From assembly GCA_964353555.1 (NCBI GenBank), contig CAYGWM010000048.1, forward strand, positions 1 through 29,931: a stretch of 29,931 nt of DNA, given 5' to 3'. A model generated the notes under the pieces. That model saw only the letters and a list, made by a program, of their open reading frames with translations, searched no databases and was not told where the DNA came from. The first letter of the stretch is position 1; each line of letters starts with the position of its first letter. The stretch is from PR03 sp964353555. Lineage in GTDB: Bacteria; Myxococcota_A; UBA9160; PR03. Below, piece after piece: positions 1 to 7,537 of the stretch. Position numbers and translations under genes: made by a program.

Positions 1-91
1 CGCCGTAGCGAGCGAGGCACAGCTCGACGATCTCGATGGCGCGGTCGACGCCGGCACAGAAACCGCGCGGATTGGCGAGTAGGACCTTCAC
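1..91 (-). CDS. ispH: 4-hydroxy-3-methylbut-2-enyl diphosphate reductase, N-terminal fragment
   Basis: Only the first 30 codons are present; the rest lies beyond the left edge. Reading the minus strand from a GTG at 91 gives a peptide that starts MKVLLANPRGFCAGVDRAIE, the hallmark N-terminus of IspH/LytB. Cys12 is at the position of the first [4Fe-4S] cluster ligand of the family. IspH catalyses the last step of the MEP pathway, reducing HMBPP to IPP and DMAPP in the cytoplasm. The match is short but very specific, and it fits the presence of dxs and fni further along the window. The gene diverges from the plus-strand gene at 224, leaving about 130 bases of GC-rich shared upstream region in which I could not pick a promoter. 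The GTG start is chosen because homologues begin within one or two residues of this point. Confidence 0.9.
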   Translation of the reverse strand, partial: MKVLLANPRGFCAGVDRAIEIVELCLARYG

Positions 92-223
92 GGCCGCGCA
101 ACCTAGCAGCCGTCGCGGCGCGAGTCGCGAGGCCCGCGAGCGCTCGGGCCGCGCGCGCGGGCGAGCGGATTGCCGCGCAACGCCGGGCGTTTCGGCCCGG
201 AGGTTGACCGGAGGCTGCAATGC

Positions 224-571
224 GTGACAGCATCCGCGCCCATGAAGTCATTCCGGGTTCATGGATCGGTCGTCGAGGACGAGTCGGGCCGCCCGCTCGC
301 GGCCATGCTCGTTCGCGTCTACGACAAGGACCTCGCGCTCGACGACTTCCTCGGCGAGGCCCGCACCGATGACGCAGGCCGCTTCGAGGTGACCTTCACC
401 GACGACCATTTCAAGGATCTCATCGAGTCGCGTCCGGATCTCTACCTGCAGGTCGTCGACCCGCGCGGAATCCGGCTGCTCCACACCACCGAGGATCGCG
501 TGCGCTTCAACGCGGGGCACGACGAGTTCTTCGAGTTGCGCATTGCGCGTGAACGGGTGCTGGAGAGCTGA
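224..571 (+). CDS. Small transthyretin-like / carboxypeptidase-regulatory-like beta-sandwich protein
   Basis: About 115 residues. The core alternates beta-strands with a 'GSVVEDESGRPLAAMLVRVYD' type opening, a 'TDDAGRFEVTF' turn-strand and a 'LYLQVVDPRG' strand. That is the usual pattern of transthyretin-like or carboxypeptidase-regulatory-like beta-sandwich domains. There is no signal peptide, membrane segment or catalytic motif, so it is probably a cytoplasmic binding or accessory domain with unknown ligand. The start is uncertain: GTG at 224 has GGAGG (210-214) nine bases upstream, whereas ATG at 242, just before the conserved core, has no Shine-Dalgarno at a suitable distance. The gene stands alone, divergent from ispH, followed by nearly 500 bases without a convincing gene. 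Fold call is moderate; function is unknown. Confidence 0.7.
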   Translation: MTASAPMKSFRVHGSVVEDESGRPLAAMLVRVYDKDLALDDFLGEARTDDAGRFEVTFTDDHFKDLIESRPDLYLQVVDPRGIRLLHTTEDRVRFNAGHDEFFELRIARERVLES

Positions 572-1072
572 GCGCGCGCGCGAGCCATTGCGCGACGGGA
601 CCTGTGCAAACACGGAATGGTGGCCGTGGCGAAAAGCCTCTCAGGAATCGCAGCAGGCGTTTCCTGGCTTGCCTCGGTCTTGCATGGGGCTTGCTCTGTC
701 AATCGGAACGACGAGCCGCGTGCGAAGGAGGTCGTTCCGACGCGGCATGGAAGGCAGCTGCACATTCCGTCGCCGAGTTCGACGAGCTCGATGCCACACC
801 CACGCGCGTCGAGATCCCGGGCTCGTCGTCATCGCAGCTCCTATGTCAGGGTCGCCATCTTCTCCTGCTCGCCGTGGCGCGCGAAGGATCGGTACTAACG
901 CGGTCGAGTGTCCCGCATCGCAGAGTCGCTGAAACCCTGAGCGATGTGAAGTGAAGAGACCAGTGAGCGTTGCACGGTGGTGCATCGTCAGCGGGCCGGA
1001 ATTGCCCTCGGAGTGGCACGGATCGAGCGGGCGCGCGTCCCGGGACTCCGCTTCGTGCTATAAGTAGAAGTG
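572..1072. other. Gene-poor stretch with one 10-bp inverted repeat
   Basis: No convincing gene lies here. Several short overlapping frames are open, the longest plus-strand one from a GTG at 604 to 954. None has a domain, and the composition is arginine/serine-rich as expected of non-coding GC-rich DNA. A 10-bp perfect inverted repeat (703-712 and 731-740, 18-base spacer) is the only clear structure; it lacks a T-tract. No tRNA-like cloverleaf was seen. Confidence 0.5.
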
Positions 1073-2542
1073 ATGCGCCGATCAGGGGTTTTGTGGATCG
1101 CGATGGCGATTGGCTCGTTGGCCGCCTGCGATCGTGCGCCTGAGCCGTGCTCGACCGGCGCCGGAGTTCGAGCGCAGCAAGCGCTGCCCAACGTCGCGCT
1201 GGTCGTGATCGACACCGTCCGCGCCGACCACGTTTCCAGCTATGGCTACACCCGGCCGACGACGCCCAACCTGGACGCGCTGGCGGACACGGCCGATCGA
1301 TACGTGGTCGCGCGCTCGACCGCGCCCTGGACGCTCCCGAGCCACGCCTCGCTCTTCACCGGCCTGTATCCCTTCCGCCACCGTGCCGACGCAGCAATGC
1401 AGGACGGCCAGTTCATCGACGCGCTGCCGCTCTCGCAGGACGAACTCACCCTCGCAGAGGCGCTCCAGGCGGAGGGCTTCCGCACTGGAGCGGTCGTCGC
1501 CAACGTCGCCTACGTCAGTCAGCGCCTCGGCCTCGACCAGGGATTCTCGAGCTTCGTGCGCGGGCGCGACCGGGGAACCAGGATCTCCGCGGTAGCGCTC
1601 GAATGGCTGGGACGGTCCTCGGCGCGTCCGTTCTTCTTGTTCGTCAACTACATGGATGCGCACCGGCCCTACGAAGACGCGCCGATCGAGGGCGAGCGCG
1701 CGGCCGCGATGCCCAAGCCGATCGGCGCGAGATCCGCCGACGTGATCGACCGCCTCTACCAACAGGTCTACGGCAGCGATGCGCCACCCGATCCGGTGCT
1801 GCTGCAGAAGATGGTCGATTCCTACGACCTCGGGATCGCCAATGCCGACCTCGGGCTCGGAGCCCTGATCGACGGACTGAAACGCGCGGGTGTCTATGAC
1901 GATACGCTGCTGATCGTCACGGCCGATCACGGCGAGTACCTGGGCGAGAAGGACCTGGTCGAACACTCCAAGGACGTCTACGAGCCGGCGCTGCGTGTGC
2001 CGCTGGTGGTCAAGCGCCCGCACCAGCAGAGCGGGTGCGTGATCGAGGAGCCGATCTCGCTCGCCGACGTGCCGCGCCTCGTGCTCGGCGCACTGCCGCG
2101 GGCGATCGCCGACAAGTACGAGGGCAAGTTCCCAGGAACAGCGGGGACGCACGGCATGTTCGCGGAGATCCGCTATAGCCGCCTCAAGGACTACAACGCG
2201 CCCTGGGGTGCGCGCTTTCATCGCGAGCGCTCGGCGATGTACCTCGAGAACTGGAAGTTGATCCGCTCGAGCGACGGCAAGCACGAACTCTACGACCTCA
2301 GCGCGGATCCCGGCGAGCTGCGCGACCTGTCGGAGGAGAAGCCCGAGGAGACGCAGGGCCTGTTGCAGCTCGAGCAACGGCTGCAGGACAAAGCCGGCGG
2401 TCCGACCTGGCAATCGAAGGCACGCGATCCAACGCCCGACGAGATCAAGGCGCTGATCAGTCTCGGCTACGTCGAGGTCGGGGACGGCGCAGACAGTCCA
2501 TCGAAGGAGAATGCGGCGGCCCGCGGCGAGCAGAAGCAGTAG
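1073..2542 (+). CDS. Sulfatase-fold hydrolase/transferase lipoprotein with Thr at the nucleophile position
   Basis: 489 residues in the alkaline phosphatase/sulfatase superfamily. The N-terminus is a lipoprotein signal: positive residues, a hydrophobic stretch and the lipobox LAAC with Cys19, so the mature protein is probably lipid-anchored. Asp47 in 'VVIDTVRADH' is the first metal ligand. 'TTPNLDALA' follows at about 63-71. The segment 'WTLPSHASLFTG' (86-97) aligns with the sulfatase signature C/S-x-P-x-R, but has Thr87 at the nucleophile and His91 instead of Arg. 'TADHGEYLGE' carries the second metal-site Asp-His, and 'LYDLSADPGELRDL' is the common C-terminal motif. Without Cys or Ser it cannot carry the formylglycine of true sulfatases; Thr nucleophiles occur in phosphoglycerol and phosphoethanolamine transferases. 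The substrate is unknown. A GTG at 1070 is an equally possible start. Confidence 0.85.
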   Translation: MRRSGVLWIAMAIGSLAACDRAPEPCSTGAGVRAQQALPNVALVVIDTVRADHVSSYGYTRPTTPNLDALADTADRYVVARSTAPWTLPSHASLFTGLYPFRHRADAAMQDGQFIDALPLSQDELTLAEALQAEGFRTGAVVANVAYVSQRLGLDQGFSSFVRGRDRGTRISAVALEWLGRSSARPFFLFVNYMDAHRPYEDAPIEGERAAAMPKPIGARSADVIDRLYQQVYGSDAPPDPVLLQKMVDSYDLGIANADLGLGALIDGLKRAGVYDDTLLIVTADHGEYLGEKDLVEHSKDVYEPALRVPLVVKRPHQQSGCVIEEPISLADVPRLVLGALPRAIADKYEGKFPGTAGTHGMFAEIRYSRLKDYNAPWGARFHRERSAMYLENWKLIRSSDGKHELYDLSADPGELRDLSEEKPEETQGLLQLEQRLQDKAGGPTWQSKARDPTPDEIKALISLGYVEVGDGADSPSKENAAARGEQKQ

Positions 2543-2876
2543 CGCGTCTGGCGGGCGTTGCTGCGCAGGCCGCGCGTCAAGGAGCCAGTCGTGCTGGCCT
2601 GTCGAGGGACCGAGAGCCGGGGGCGATCGGGAACTTCGTCCGCGTGGAGGATCCGCCCAGCGACATCCCCTGGATGGTCTATGACCTGGCAGGTCGCCGC
2701 ACCGCGCGAGTGCTCCCGAACGGCGTCACCAGCGCGTCGGGATGCGGACCTGCCACGCGTCCTCGCGGCGACGCTCCGCGCCGGGCGCGCCGGCTCACAT
2801 CCCGCGCGACGTCGTCGTGACGACTGCGACGCGACGCTTGGTCACGTAGACTGCCGCAGAGAAGGACTGTAGCTAC
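2543..2876. other. Intergenic stretch, possible small coding remnant
   Basis: No complete gene recognised. One plus-strand frame is open from inside the end of the sulfatase gene to a TGA at 2818-2820. From a GTG at 2644 it would give about 58 residues starting VEDPPSDIPWMVYDLAGRR. The first 25 or so residues look protein-like and the rest is arginine-rich. It may be a decayed fragment or chance. The last 30 bases hold the Shine-Dalgarno-like GAAGGA of the next gene. Confidence 0.35.
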
Positions 2877-5800
2877 ATGATCCTCGTGTTCGGCGGCTTC
2901 GAGCTCGACGAGGAGCGCTGCGAGCTGCGCCGCGATGGCCGCCCCGTCGCGCTCCAGCACAAGCCGCTCCAGCTGCTGGCGTACCTGGTTCGCCAGCGCG
3001 GTCGCAACGTCTCGAAGGTGGAGCTCTTCACGAAGGTCTGGCCCGACGTGGTGGTGAGCGACGCCGCGCTCACGAGCGCGCTGCGCGACGTGCGGCGAGT
3101 GCTCGGAGACGACGCGCGCGAGCCTTCGTGGATCCAGACGACGCGAGGGCTCGGCTTCCGCTTCGTCGGGCGGGCCGAGGAGGTTCCGTCCGATGGAGCA
3201 GCCGTGTCCGCGAGCGGCGTCGGCTCGCTGGTCGGGCGCGCCGATGCCCTTGCGCAGCTCGATGCGGCGCTCGACACCGCCTGGCGTGGCCGCACGCGGA
3301 TCGCGCTGCTCAGCGGCGAGGCGGGCATCGGGAAGACGCGCCTCGCGCAGGAGGTCGCGCGCCGCGCGGAGGCGCGCGGTTGGCGCACGCTCTGGGGTCA
3401 CTGCGCGGAGGGTCCCGGAGCCCCGGCCTTCGGGCCGTGGATCGGAGTGCTGCGCGCGGCGCTCGTGGGCGAAGCCGAGCAGCGGATCGCGCGCCGTCTC
3501 GGGGAACGAGCGGCCTGGCTGGGGCCGCTGCTCCGCGCGCCGCTCGTGGGCGGCGAGGCAACGCTGGCGGAGATGGCCGACTCCGCCGACGCACGAGCGC
3601 TGCTGTTCGACGCCGTGGCGAGCCTGCTGCGCGCGCTCGCGAACGCCGTGCCCCTCCTCGTGGTGATCGACGACCTCCAGTGGGCGGACGGCGCGTCGCT
3701 CGAGCTGCTGCGTTTCCTGGCGATGCACCTCGGCGACGCGCGGCTGCTGCTCGTCGCGACTTGCCGCGACACCGAGATCGAGCCGGGCGATCCACTCGCC
3801 GCGTCCTTCGCGCGCCTGCTGCGCGAGGAGAGCGTGCAGCGCATCCCGATCGGAGGGCTCGCGCCGGACGAGTCGCGCGACCTGATTGCGCGGCTCGTCG
3901 ATCACGAGCCCGATCCCGGCTTCGCCCGCGCGCTGCACGAGCGCACGCTCGGCAATCCACTTTTCATCGAGGAGACGCTGCGGGAGATCGCGCCGTCCAT
4001 CTCCGCGGAGCGGCCGCGGAGCGACTGGACGCGCGCGGGTGCGCTGGGCGTCGCGAAGAGCATCCGCCAGCTGCTCGCGCGGCGCGTCGCCGCGCTGCCC
4101 GAATCGTGCCGGGCGCTGCTCGAGGCGGCCGCCGTGATCGGCCTCGACTTCGACACGGCACTGCTCGCCCGTGTCGCAGCACTCGGCGACCAGGCTCTGT
4201 CCGACGTGCTGCACCGGGCGGAGTCTCTGGTCGTCCGCGAGCCTGCGAGCCCGGGCCTCTACCGGTTCCGCCATCCGCTGATTCGCGAGACGATCTACGG
4301 CGCGATCGACATCCGGCGGTGTCGTGATCTGCATCGCGCGGTCGGCGAGGCGCTCGAGTGGTTCCACGCCGCGGATCCGGAGCCGCCGCTCGCCGCGCTC
4401 GCCCATCACTTCGGCGAGGCCGGGCTCGAGAAGGCCTTCGGCTACTCGATGCGCGCCGCACGGGCCTCCTTCGAACGGTTCGCCTACGAGGACGCGGCCG
4501 CGCACTTCGCCGAGGCGCTGGAGATCCAGGAACGCGTCGGAACGCCCGACGCGAAGCTGCGTTGCGAGCTGCTGCTCGGCATGGGCCAGGCGCTGCACCT
4601 CGCGGGCGAGCCGGCTCGCGCCAGGGAGAGCTTCCTGCGCGCGGTCGCACTGGCGCGCGCCGCCGCTGCGCCCGATCTGCTGGCGCGCGCCGCGATCGGC
4701 GTCGAGCAGGAGCGCTGGATCCTCGTCGACGCGCCCGCGAGCCGCTCGATTCCGCTGCTCGAGGAAGCGCGCGCGTCTCTGGGCGACGGCGATCCGGCGC
4801 TGCGCGCGCGGTTGCTCGCGCGTCTTGCCAAGGCACTCGCCGCAGCCCGCGACCCACGGGACGAGAGCGTCGTCGCCGAGGCGCTCGCGGTCGCGCGCGC
4901 TTCGCGCGATGCGACGGCACTCGGCCTCGCGCTCGCCGCGCACATCGACGTCACGTGGCGACCGGGGCGGCTCGTGCAGAACACCGCGCTGGCGCGCGAG
5001 CTCGCCGCGATCACCGTGGATCCGGCGCAGGCGCATCAGGGGTTCCTCTTGCTCTTCGACTGCGCACTCCAAGCCGCCGATGTCGCCGCCGCCGAGCGAG
5101 CGATCGAGCAGGCGCGCAGCGCGGCAGGAGCGCTGCGGATCCCGTGGCAGGCGGTGTCGCTACAGGTGATCGCGGGCCGGCTGGCGATGCTGCGCGGACT
5201 CTTCGACGAGGCCGAGGCGGCCGCGTGGGCGGGCATCCGCGAGGCGCAGCGTCTCCCGAGCGGCAACCTCGCGAACGGGGCGATGGGCTTGCTCTACTCG
5301 GTGCGCGCTCTGCAGGGTCGGCTCGGCGAGCTGCTCCCGGCGCTCGAAGCGTCCGCGACGCGTCCGCAGCCGCTCCGACTCGACGACGCAGCGGGCGAGA
5401 CGCCGGATGAGGGCGAGATCGAGTCGGGATCGAGGACCTGGCGTGCCGGCCTCGCGCTGGTGCGCTTCGAGGCCGGCGACGTCGCCGGTGCGCGCGCGGC
5501 GTTCGGGCGCCTCGCGCAGGCACGGTTCCTGCCGCGCGATGCGGCCGTCGCCGAGCCGATCCGCCTCGCCATGCTCGCCCAGCTCTGCTGGCTGCTCGGC
5601 GACGAGCACGCCGCGCGCGTCCTCGCCGACGAGATTCGCCCGTGGCTGCCGCAGAACCTGGTCGGACCGGCGGCCTTCGTTGGCTCGAGCTGCCACTGGG
5701 TGGGCGCCCTCGCGGTGACCCAGGGACACGGCGAAGAGGCGATCGAGTTGCTGGACGGCGCGATCGACATCTATCGGCGTATGGAGGCGCTGCCCTGGAT

Positions 5801-5951
5801 CGCGTGGGCCCAGGCGATCAAGGTGCAGGCACTCGCGCGTGTCGGCAGCACGACCGCGTGCGCCGAGGCGGCGGTACTCGTCGACGAGGCGCGCGCCACC
5901 GCGCAGCGACTCGGCATGCCGGGCCTCGCGGCGCGCCTGCCGAGTGTCTAG
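2877..5951 (+). CDS. Winged-helix transcriptional regulator with AAA ATPase and TPR-like region
   Basis: 1024 residues, three parts. Residues 1-100 are an OmpR/PhoB-type winged helix like that of CadC, ending in 'IQTTRGLGFRFVG', the typical beta-hairpin wing. Residues about 115-450 are an AAA_16-type ATPase: Walker A GEAGIGKT at 147-154, and Walker B 'LLVVIDDLQWADG' with Asp265-Asp266. The remainder is Ala/Leu/Arg-rich helical repeat, consistent with degenerate TPRs as in MalT/AfsR-like STAND regulators. There is no receiver domain and no membrane segment, so it is probably a cytoplasmic signal-integrating activator whose ATPase is gated by a ligand or partner. It lies directly upstream of, and in the same direction as, two exported-protein genes, which are plausible targets; that link is inference. 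The family is clear; the signal is not. Confidence 0.88.
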   Translation: MILVFGGFELDEERCELRRDGRPVALQHKPLQLLAYLVRQRGRNVSKVELFTKVWPDVVVSDAALTSALRDVRRVLGDDAREPSWIQTTRGLGFRFVGRAEEVPSDGAAVSASGVGSLVGRADALAQLDAALDTAWRGRTRIALLSGEAGIGKTRLAQEVARRAEARGWRTLWGHCAEGPGAPAFGPWIGVLRAALVGEAEQRIARRLGERAAWLGPLLRAPLVGGEATLAEMADSADARALLFDAVASLLRALANAVPLLVVIDDLQWADGASLELLRFLAMHLGDARLLLVATCRDTEIEPGDPLAASFARLLREESVQRIPIGGLAPDESRDLIARLVDHEPDPGFARALHERTLGNPLFIEETLREIAPSISAERPRSDWTRAGALGVAKSIRQLLARRVAALPESCRALLEAAAVIGLDFDTALLARVAALGDQALSDVLHRAESLVVREPASPGLYRFRHPLIRETIYGAIDIRRCRDLHRAVGEALEWFHAADPEPPLAALAHHFGEAGLEKAFGYSMRAARASFERFAYEDAAAHFAEALEIQERVGTPDAKLRCELLLGMGQALHLAGEPARARESFLRAVALARAAAAPDLLARAAIGVEQERWILVDAPASRSIPLLEEARASLGDGDPALRARLLARLAKALAAARDPRDESVVAEALAVARASRDATALGLALAAHIDVTWRPGRLVQNTALARELAAITVDPAQAHQGFLLLFDCALQAADVAAAERAIEQARSAAGALRIPWQAVSLQVIAGRLAMLRGLFDEAEAAAWAGIREAQRLPSGNLANGAMGLLYSVRALQGRLGELLPALEASATRPQPLRLDDAAGETPDEGEIESGSRTWRAGLALVRFEAGDVAGARAAFGRLAQARFLPRDAAVAEPIRLAMLAQLCWLLGDEHAARVLADEIRPWLPQNLVGPAAFVGSSCHWVGALAVTQGHGEEAIELLDGAIDIYRRMEALPWIAWAQAIKVQALARVGSTTACAEAAVLVDEARATAQRLGMPGLAARLPSV

Positions 5952-6056
5952 TAGCCGACACGGGATCGCAGTTTGCAGCAAGAACCCAGATTCGCCCCAA
6001 GATGAGCGATGCGGCGGAACTTAGAATTATCAAGGTTCTTATTGAGGAGAGTTGCC

Positions 6057-7484
6057 ATGCGCTGCTCGTTCCTGCTCTGCATCGCACTGCTCGCTGCACC
6101 GGCCGGGGCCGTCGAGTTCCAGGTGAACTGCGAGGTCGATGCCGTCGATGCCGCGCCCGGCGACGGCATCTGCGCCGACGCGAGCGGTGCCTGCACGCTG
6201 CGGGCGGCGGTGATGGAGACGAATGCGCTCCCCGGTCCGGACGCCGTCAGCCTGCCGGCTGGGGTCTATCAGCTCGCCATTGCCGGTAACGATGATTATC
6301 CCGACACCAGCATCGGGGACCTCGATGTGACGGACGGCCTGACCATCTCCGGTGCCGGTGCAGACGTCACCATCATCGACGCGGCAGGGATCGAGTTCGC
6401 CGATGGGGTCGTCGAGGTGTGGTACTCGACGGTCGAGCTGGGCGGGCTCACGATTCGAGGTGCTTATTTTCGCGGCGTCTGGACCATCCGTTCCGACACC
6501 CGTCTCGTCGGGGTGACGATCACGGGCAACGATGTCGGCGTGGAACAGGAAGCAGGTCGCCTGCGCGTCGAGCGATCGCTGATCACCGGGAACGGTGAAG
6601 TTGGTGTCGCGAGCTACGGCGCCGCTGTCGGGAGGCCGCCGAATGAATGCGAGGAGGCGGCAACGCTCTTCCTCGCGAACACCACAGTGAATGACAACGT
6701 GTACCTAGGCGCGGGGCCCTGCGTTGACCGCACCAGCATCGTCGGCAGCACGCTCACCGAGGGCCTTTTCGTCGACAGTCGTACCCCGACGACGATCCGG
6801 AACTCGATACTGGTGCGTGAGGATCCCCCATCCTATCCCACGTGCTTCGTCTTCCTTCCCTCGGTGCTGATGTCCGGAGGGCACAACCTCGGTGACGACG
6901 GCACCTGCGGCCTGACGGATCCCACCGATCTGCCCAACACCAACCCGATGCTGGGGCCCTTGCAGCACAACGGCGGCCCGACCGAGACCCACGCACTCCT
7001 CCCCGGCAGCCCCGCGATCGACGCGATCCCGCCGGCCGACTGCAGATGGGACGACGACGGCGATCCGGGCACGCCGGAGGTGCCGCTCGCGACGGATCAG
7101 CGCGGAGTCGCACGGCCGCAGGGTGCGGGCTGCGACATCGGCGCGGTCGAGGTGACCGCCTGCGCGAACGGCCTCGACGACGACGGCGACGGCCTCGTCG
7201 ACTACCCCGCCGACCCGGGCTGCAAGGACGCGTACAGCAAGACCGAGCGGCCGCAGTGCCAGGACGCCATCGACAACGACGGCGACGGCAAGCTCGACTT
7301 CGACGGCGGCGCATCGGCGAACCATGGCGTCGCGCTCGGGCCGCCCGACCCACAGTGCACGCAGCCTTGGCGAAACACCGAGACCCCGAGCTGCGGGCTC
7401 GGGGTGGAGCTCGCCGCGCTGCTGCCCGCGATCGGCTTCCTGCGTCGTCGGCGGCGCGCTCGCTCGCTGCGCATGAGGAGTTAG
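6057..7484 (+). CDS. Exported right-handed beta-helix protein with Asp-rich repeats and C-terminal tail signal
   Basis: 475 residues. ATG 6057 is chosen because it has GAGGAG upstream and opens a clean signal peptide (MRCSFLLCIALLAAPAGA). The mature start 'VNCEVDAVDAAPGDGIC...CTLRAAVMETNAL' matches the CSLREA-type opening of secreted choice-of-anchor Q proteins. The middle has beta-helix rungs ('GLTIRGAYFRGVW', 'VGVTITGNDVGVE'). 'NGGPTETHALLPGSPAIDA' and 'DQRGVARPQGAGCDIGAVE' are the choice-of-anchor Q end motifs. Then come two Asp-rich Cys-bounded repeats ('DDDGDGLVD', 'DNDGDGKLD') resembling calcium-binding thrombospondin type 3 or MopE-like repeats. The last 30 residues, from Cys446, are CGLG-E-L, a hydrophobic run and five arginines: a sorting-signal layout. 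Probably a surface-anchored adhesin or carbohydrate-binding protein. The following gene shares this tail. Confidence 0.85.
   Translation: MRCSFLLCIALLAAPAGAVEFQVNCEVDAVDAAPGDGICADASGACTLRAAVMETNALPGPDAVSLPAGVYQLAIAGNDDYPDTSIGDLDVTDGLTISGAGADVTIIDAAGIEFADGVVEVWYSTVELGGLTIRGAYFRGVWTIRSDTRLVGVTITGNDVGVEQEAGRLRVERSLITGNGEVGVASYGAAVGRPPNECEEAATLFLANTTVNDNVYLGAGPCVDRTSIVGSTLTEGLFVDSRTPTTIRNSILVREDPPSYPTCFVFLPSVLMSGGHNLGDDGTCGLTDPTDLPNTNPMLGPLQHNGGPTETHALLPGSPAIDAIPPADCRWDDDGDPGTPEVPLATDQRGVARPQGAGCDIGAVEVTACANGLDDDGDGLVDYPADPGCKDAYSKTERPQCQDAIDNDGDGKLDFDGGASANHGVALGPPDPQCTQPWRNTETPSCGLGVELAALLPAIGFLRRRRRARSLRMRS
7392..7481 (+). other. C-terminal sorting-type tail, copy 1
   Basis: Codes for the last 30 residues of the beta-helix protein: Cys-Gly-Leu-Gly, an acidic residue, a hydrophobic LA-LLPAI-FL stretch, then an arginine cluster. 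The order motif, hydrophobic segment, basic tail is that of PEP-CTERM, MYXO-CTERM and GlyGly-CTERM signals. The exact CGLG-E-L form is not one I can assign to a named family with certainty. Confidence 0.65.
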
Positions 7485-7537
7485 CCGGCACGAATCCGGA
7501 CGGAGATCAACAGAACTCTCAGATTAGGAGGGAGCCC

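Noticed and set aside
604..954. Possible 116-residue plus-strand gene from GTG 604
   Set aside because: There is a weak hydrophobic stretch near the start, but no ribosome-binding site, no domain, and the rest is Arg/Ser-rich. Two other frames over the same bases look equally good.
1059..1064. TATAAG as a -10 box for the lipoprotein gene
   Set aside because: It lies only 8 bases before the start codon, with no -35 at proper spacing.
2644..2820. 58-residue frame beginning VEDPPSDIPWMVYDLAGRR
   Set aside because: The first half looks protein-like and could be a remnant, but the second half is low-complexity and there is no start signal; listed only within the intergenic entry.
2679..5072. Very long open minus-strand frame opposite the AAA regulator (about 800 codons)
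   Set aside because: GC-rich codon bias leaves the antisense frame without stops. The translation is low-complexity Arg/Ala/Glu with no domain, and the opposite strand has clear winged-helix and Walker motifs.
5980..6040. 7-bp inverted repeat AAGAACC/GGTTCTT ahead of the beta-helix gene
   Set aside because: Short arms and a 47-base spacer make chance likely; kept only as a possible regulator site to test.
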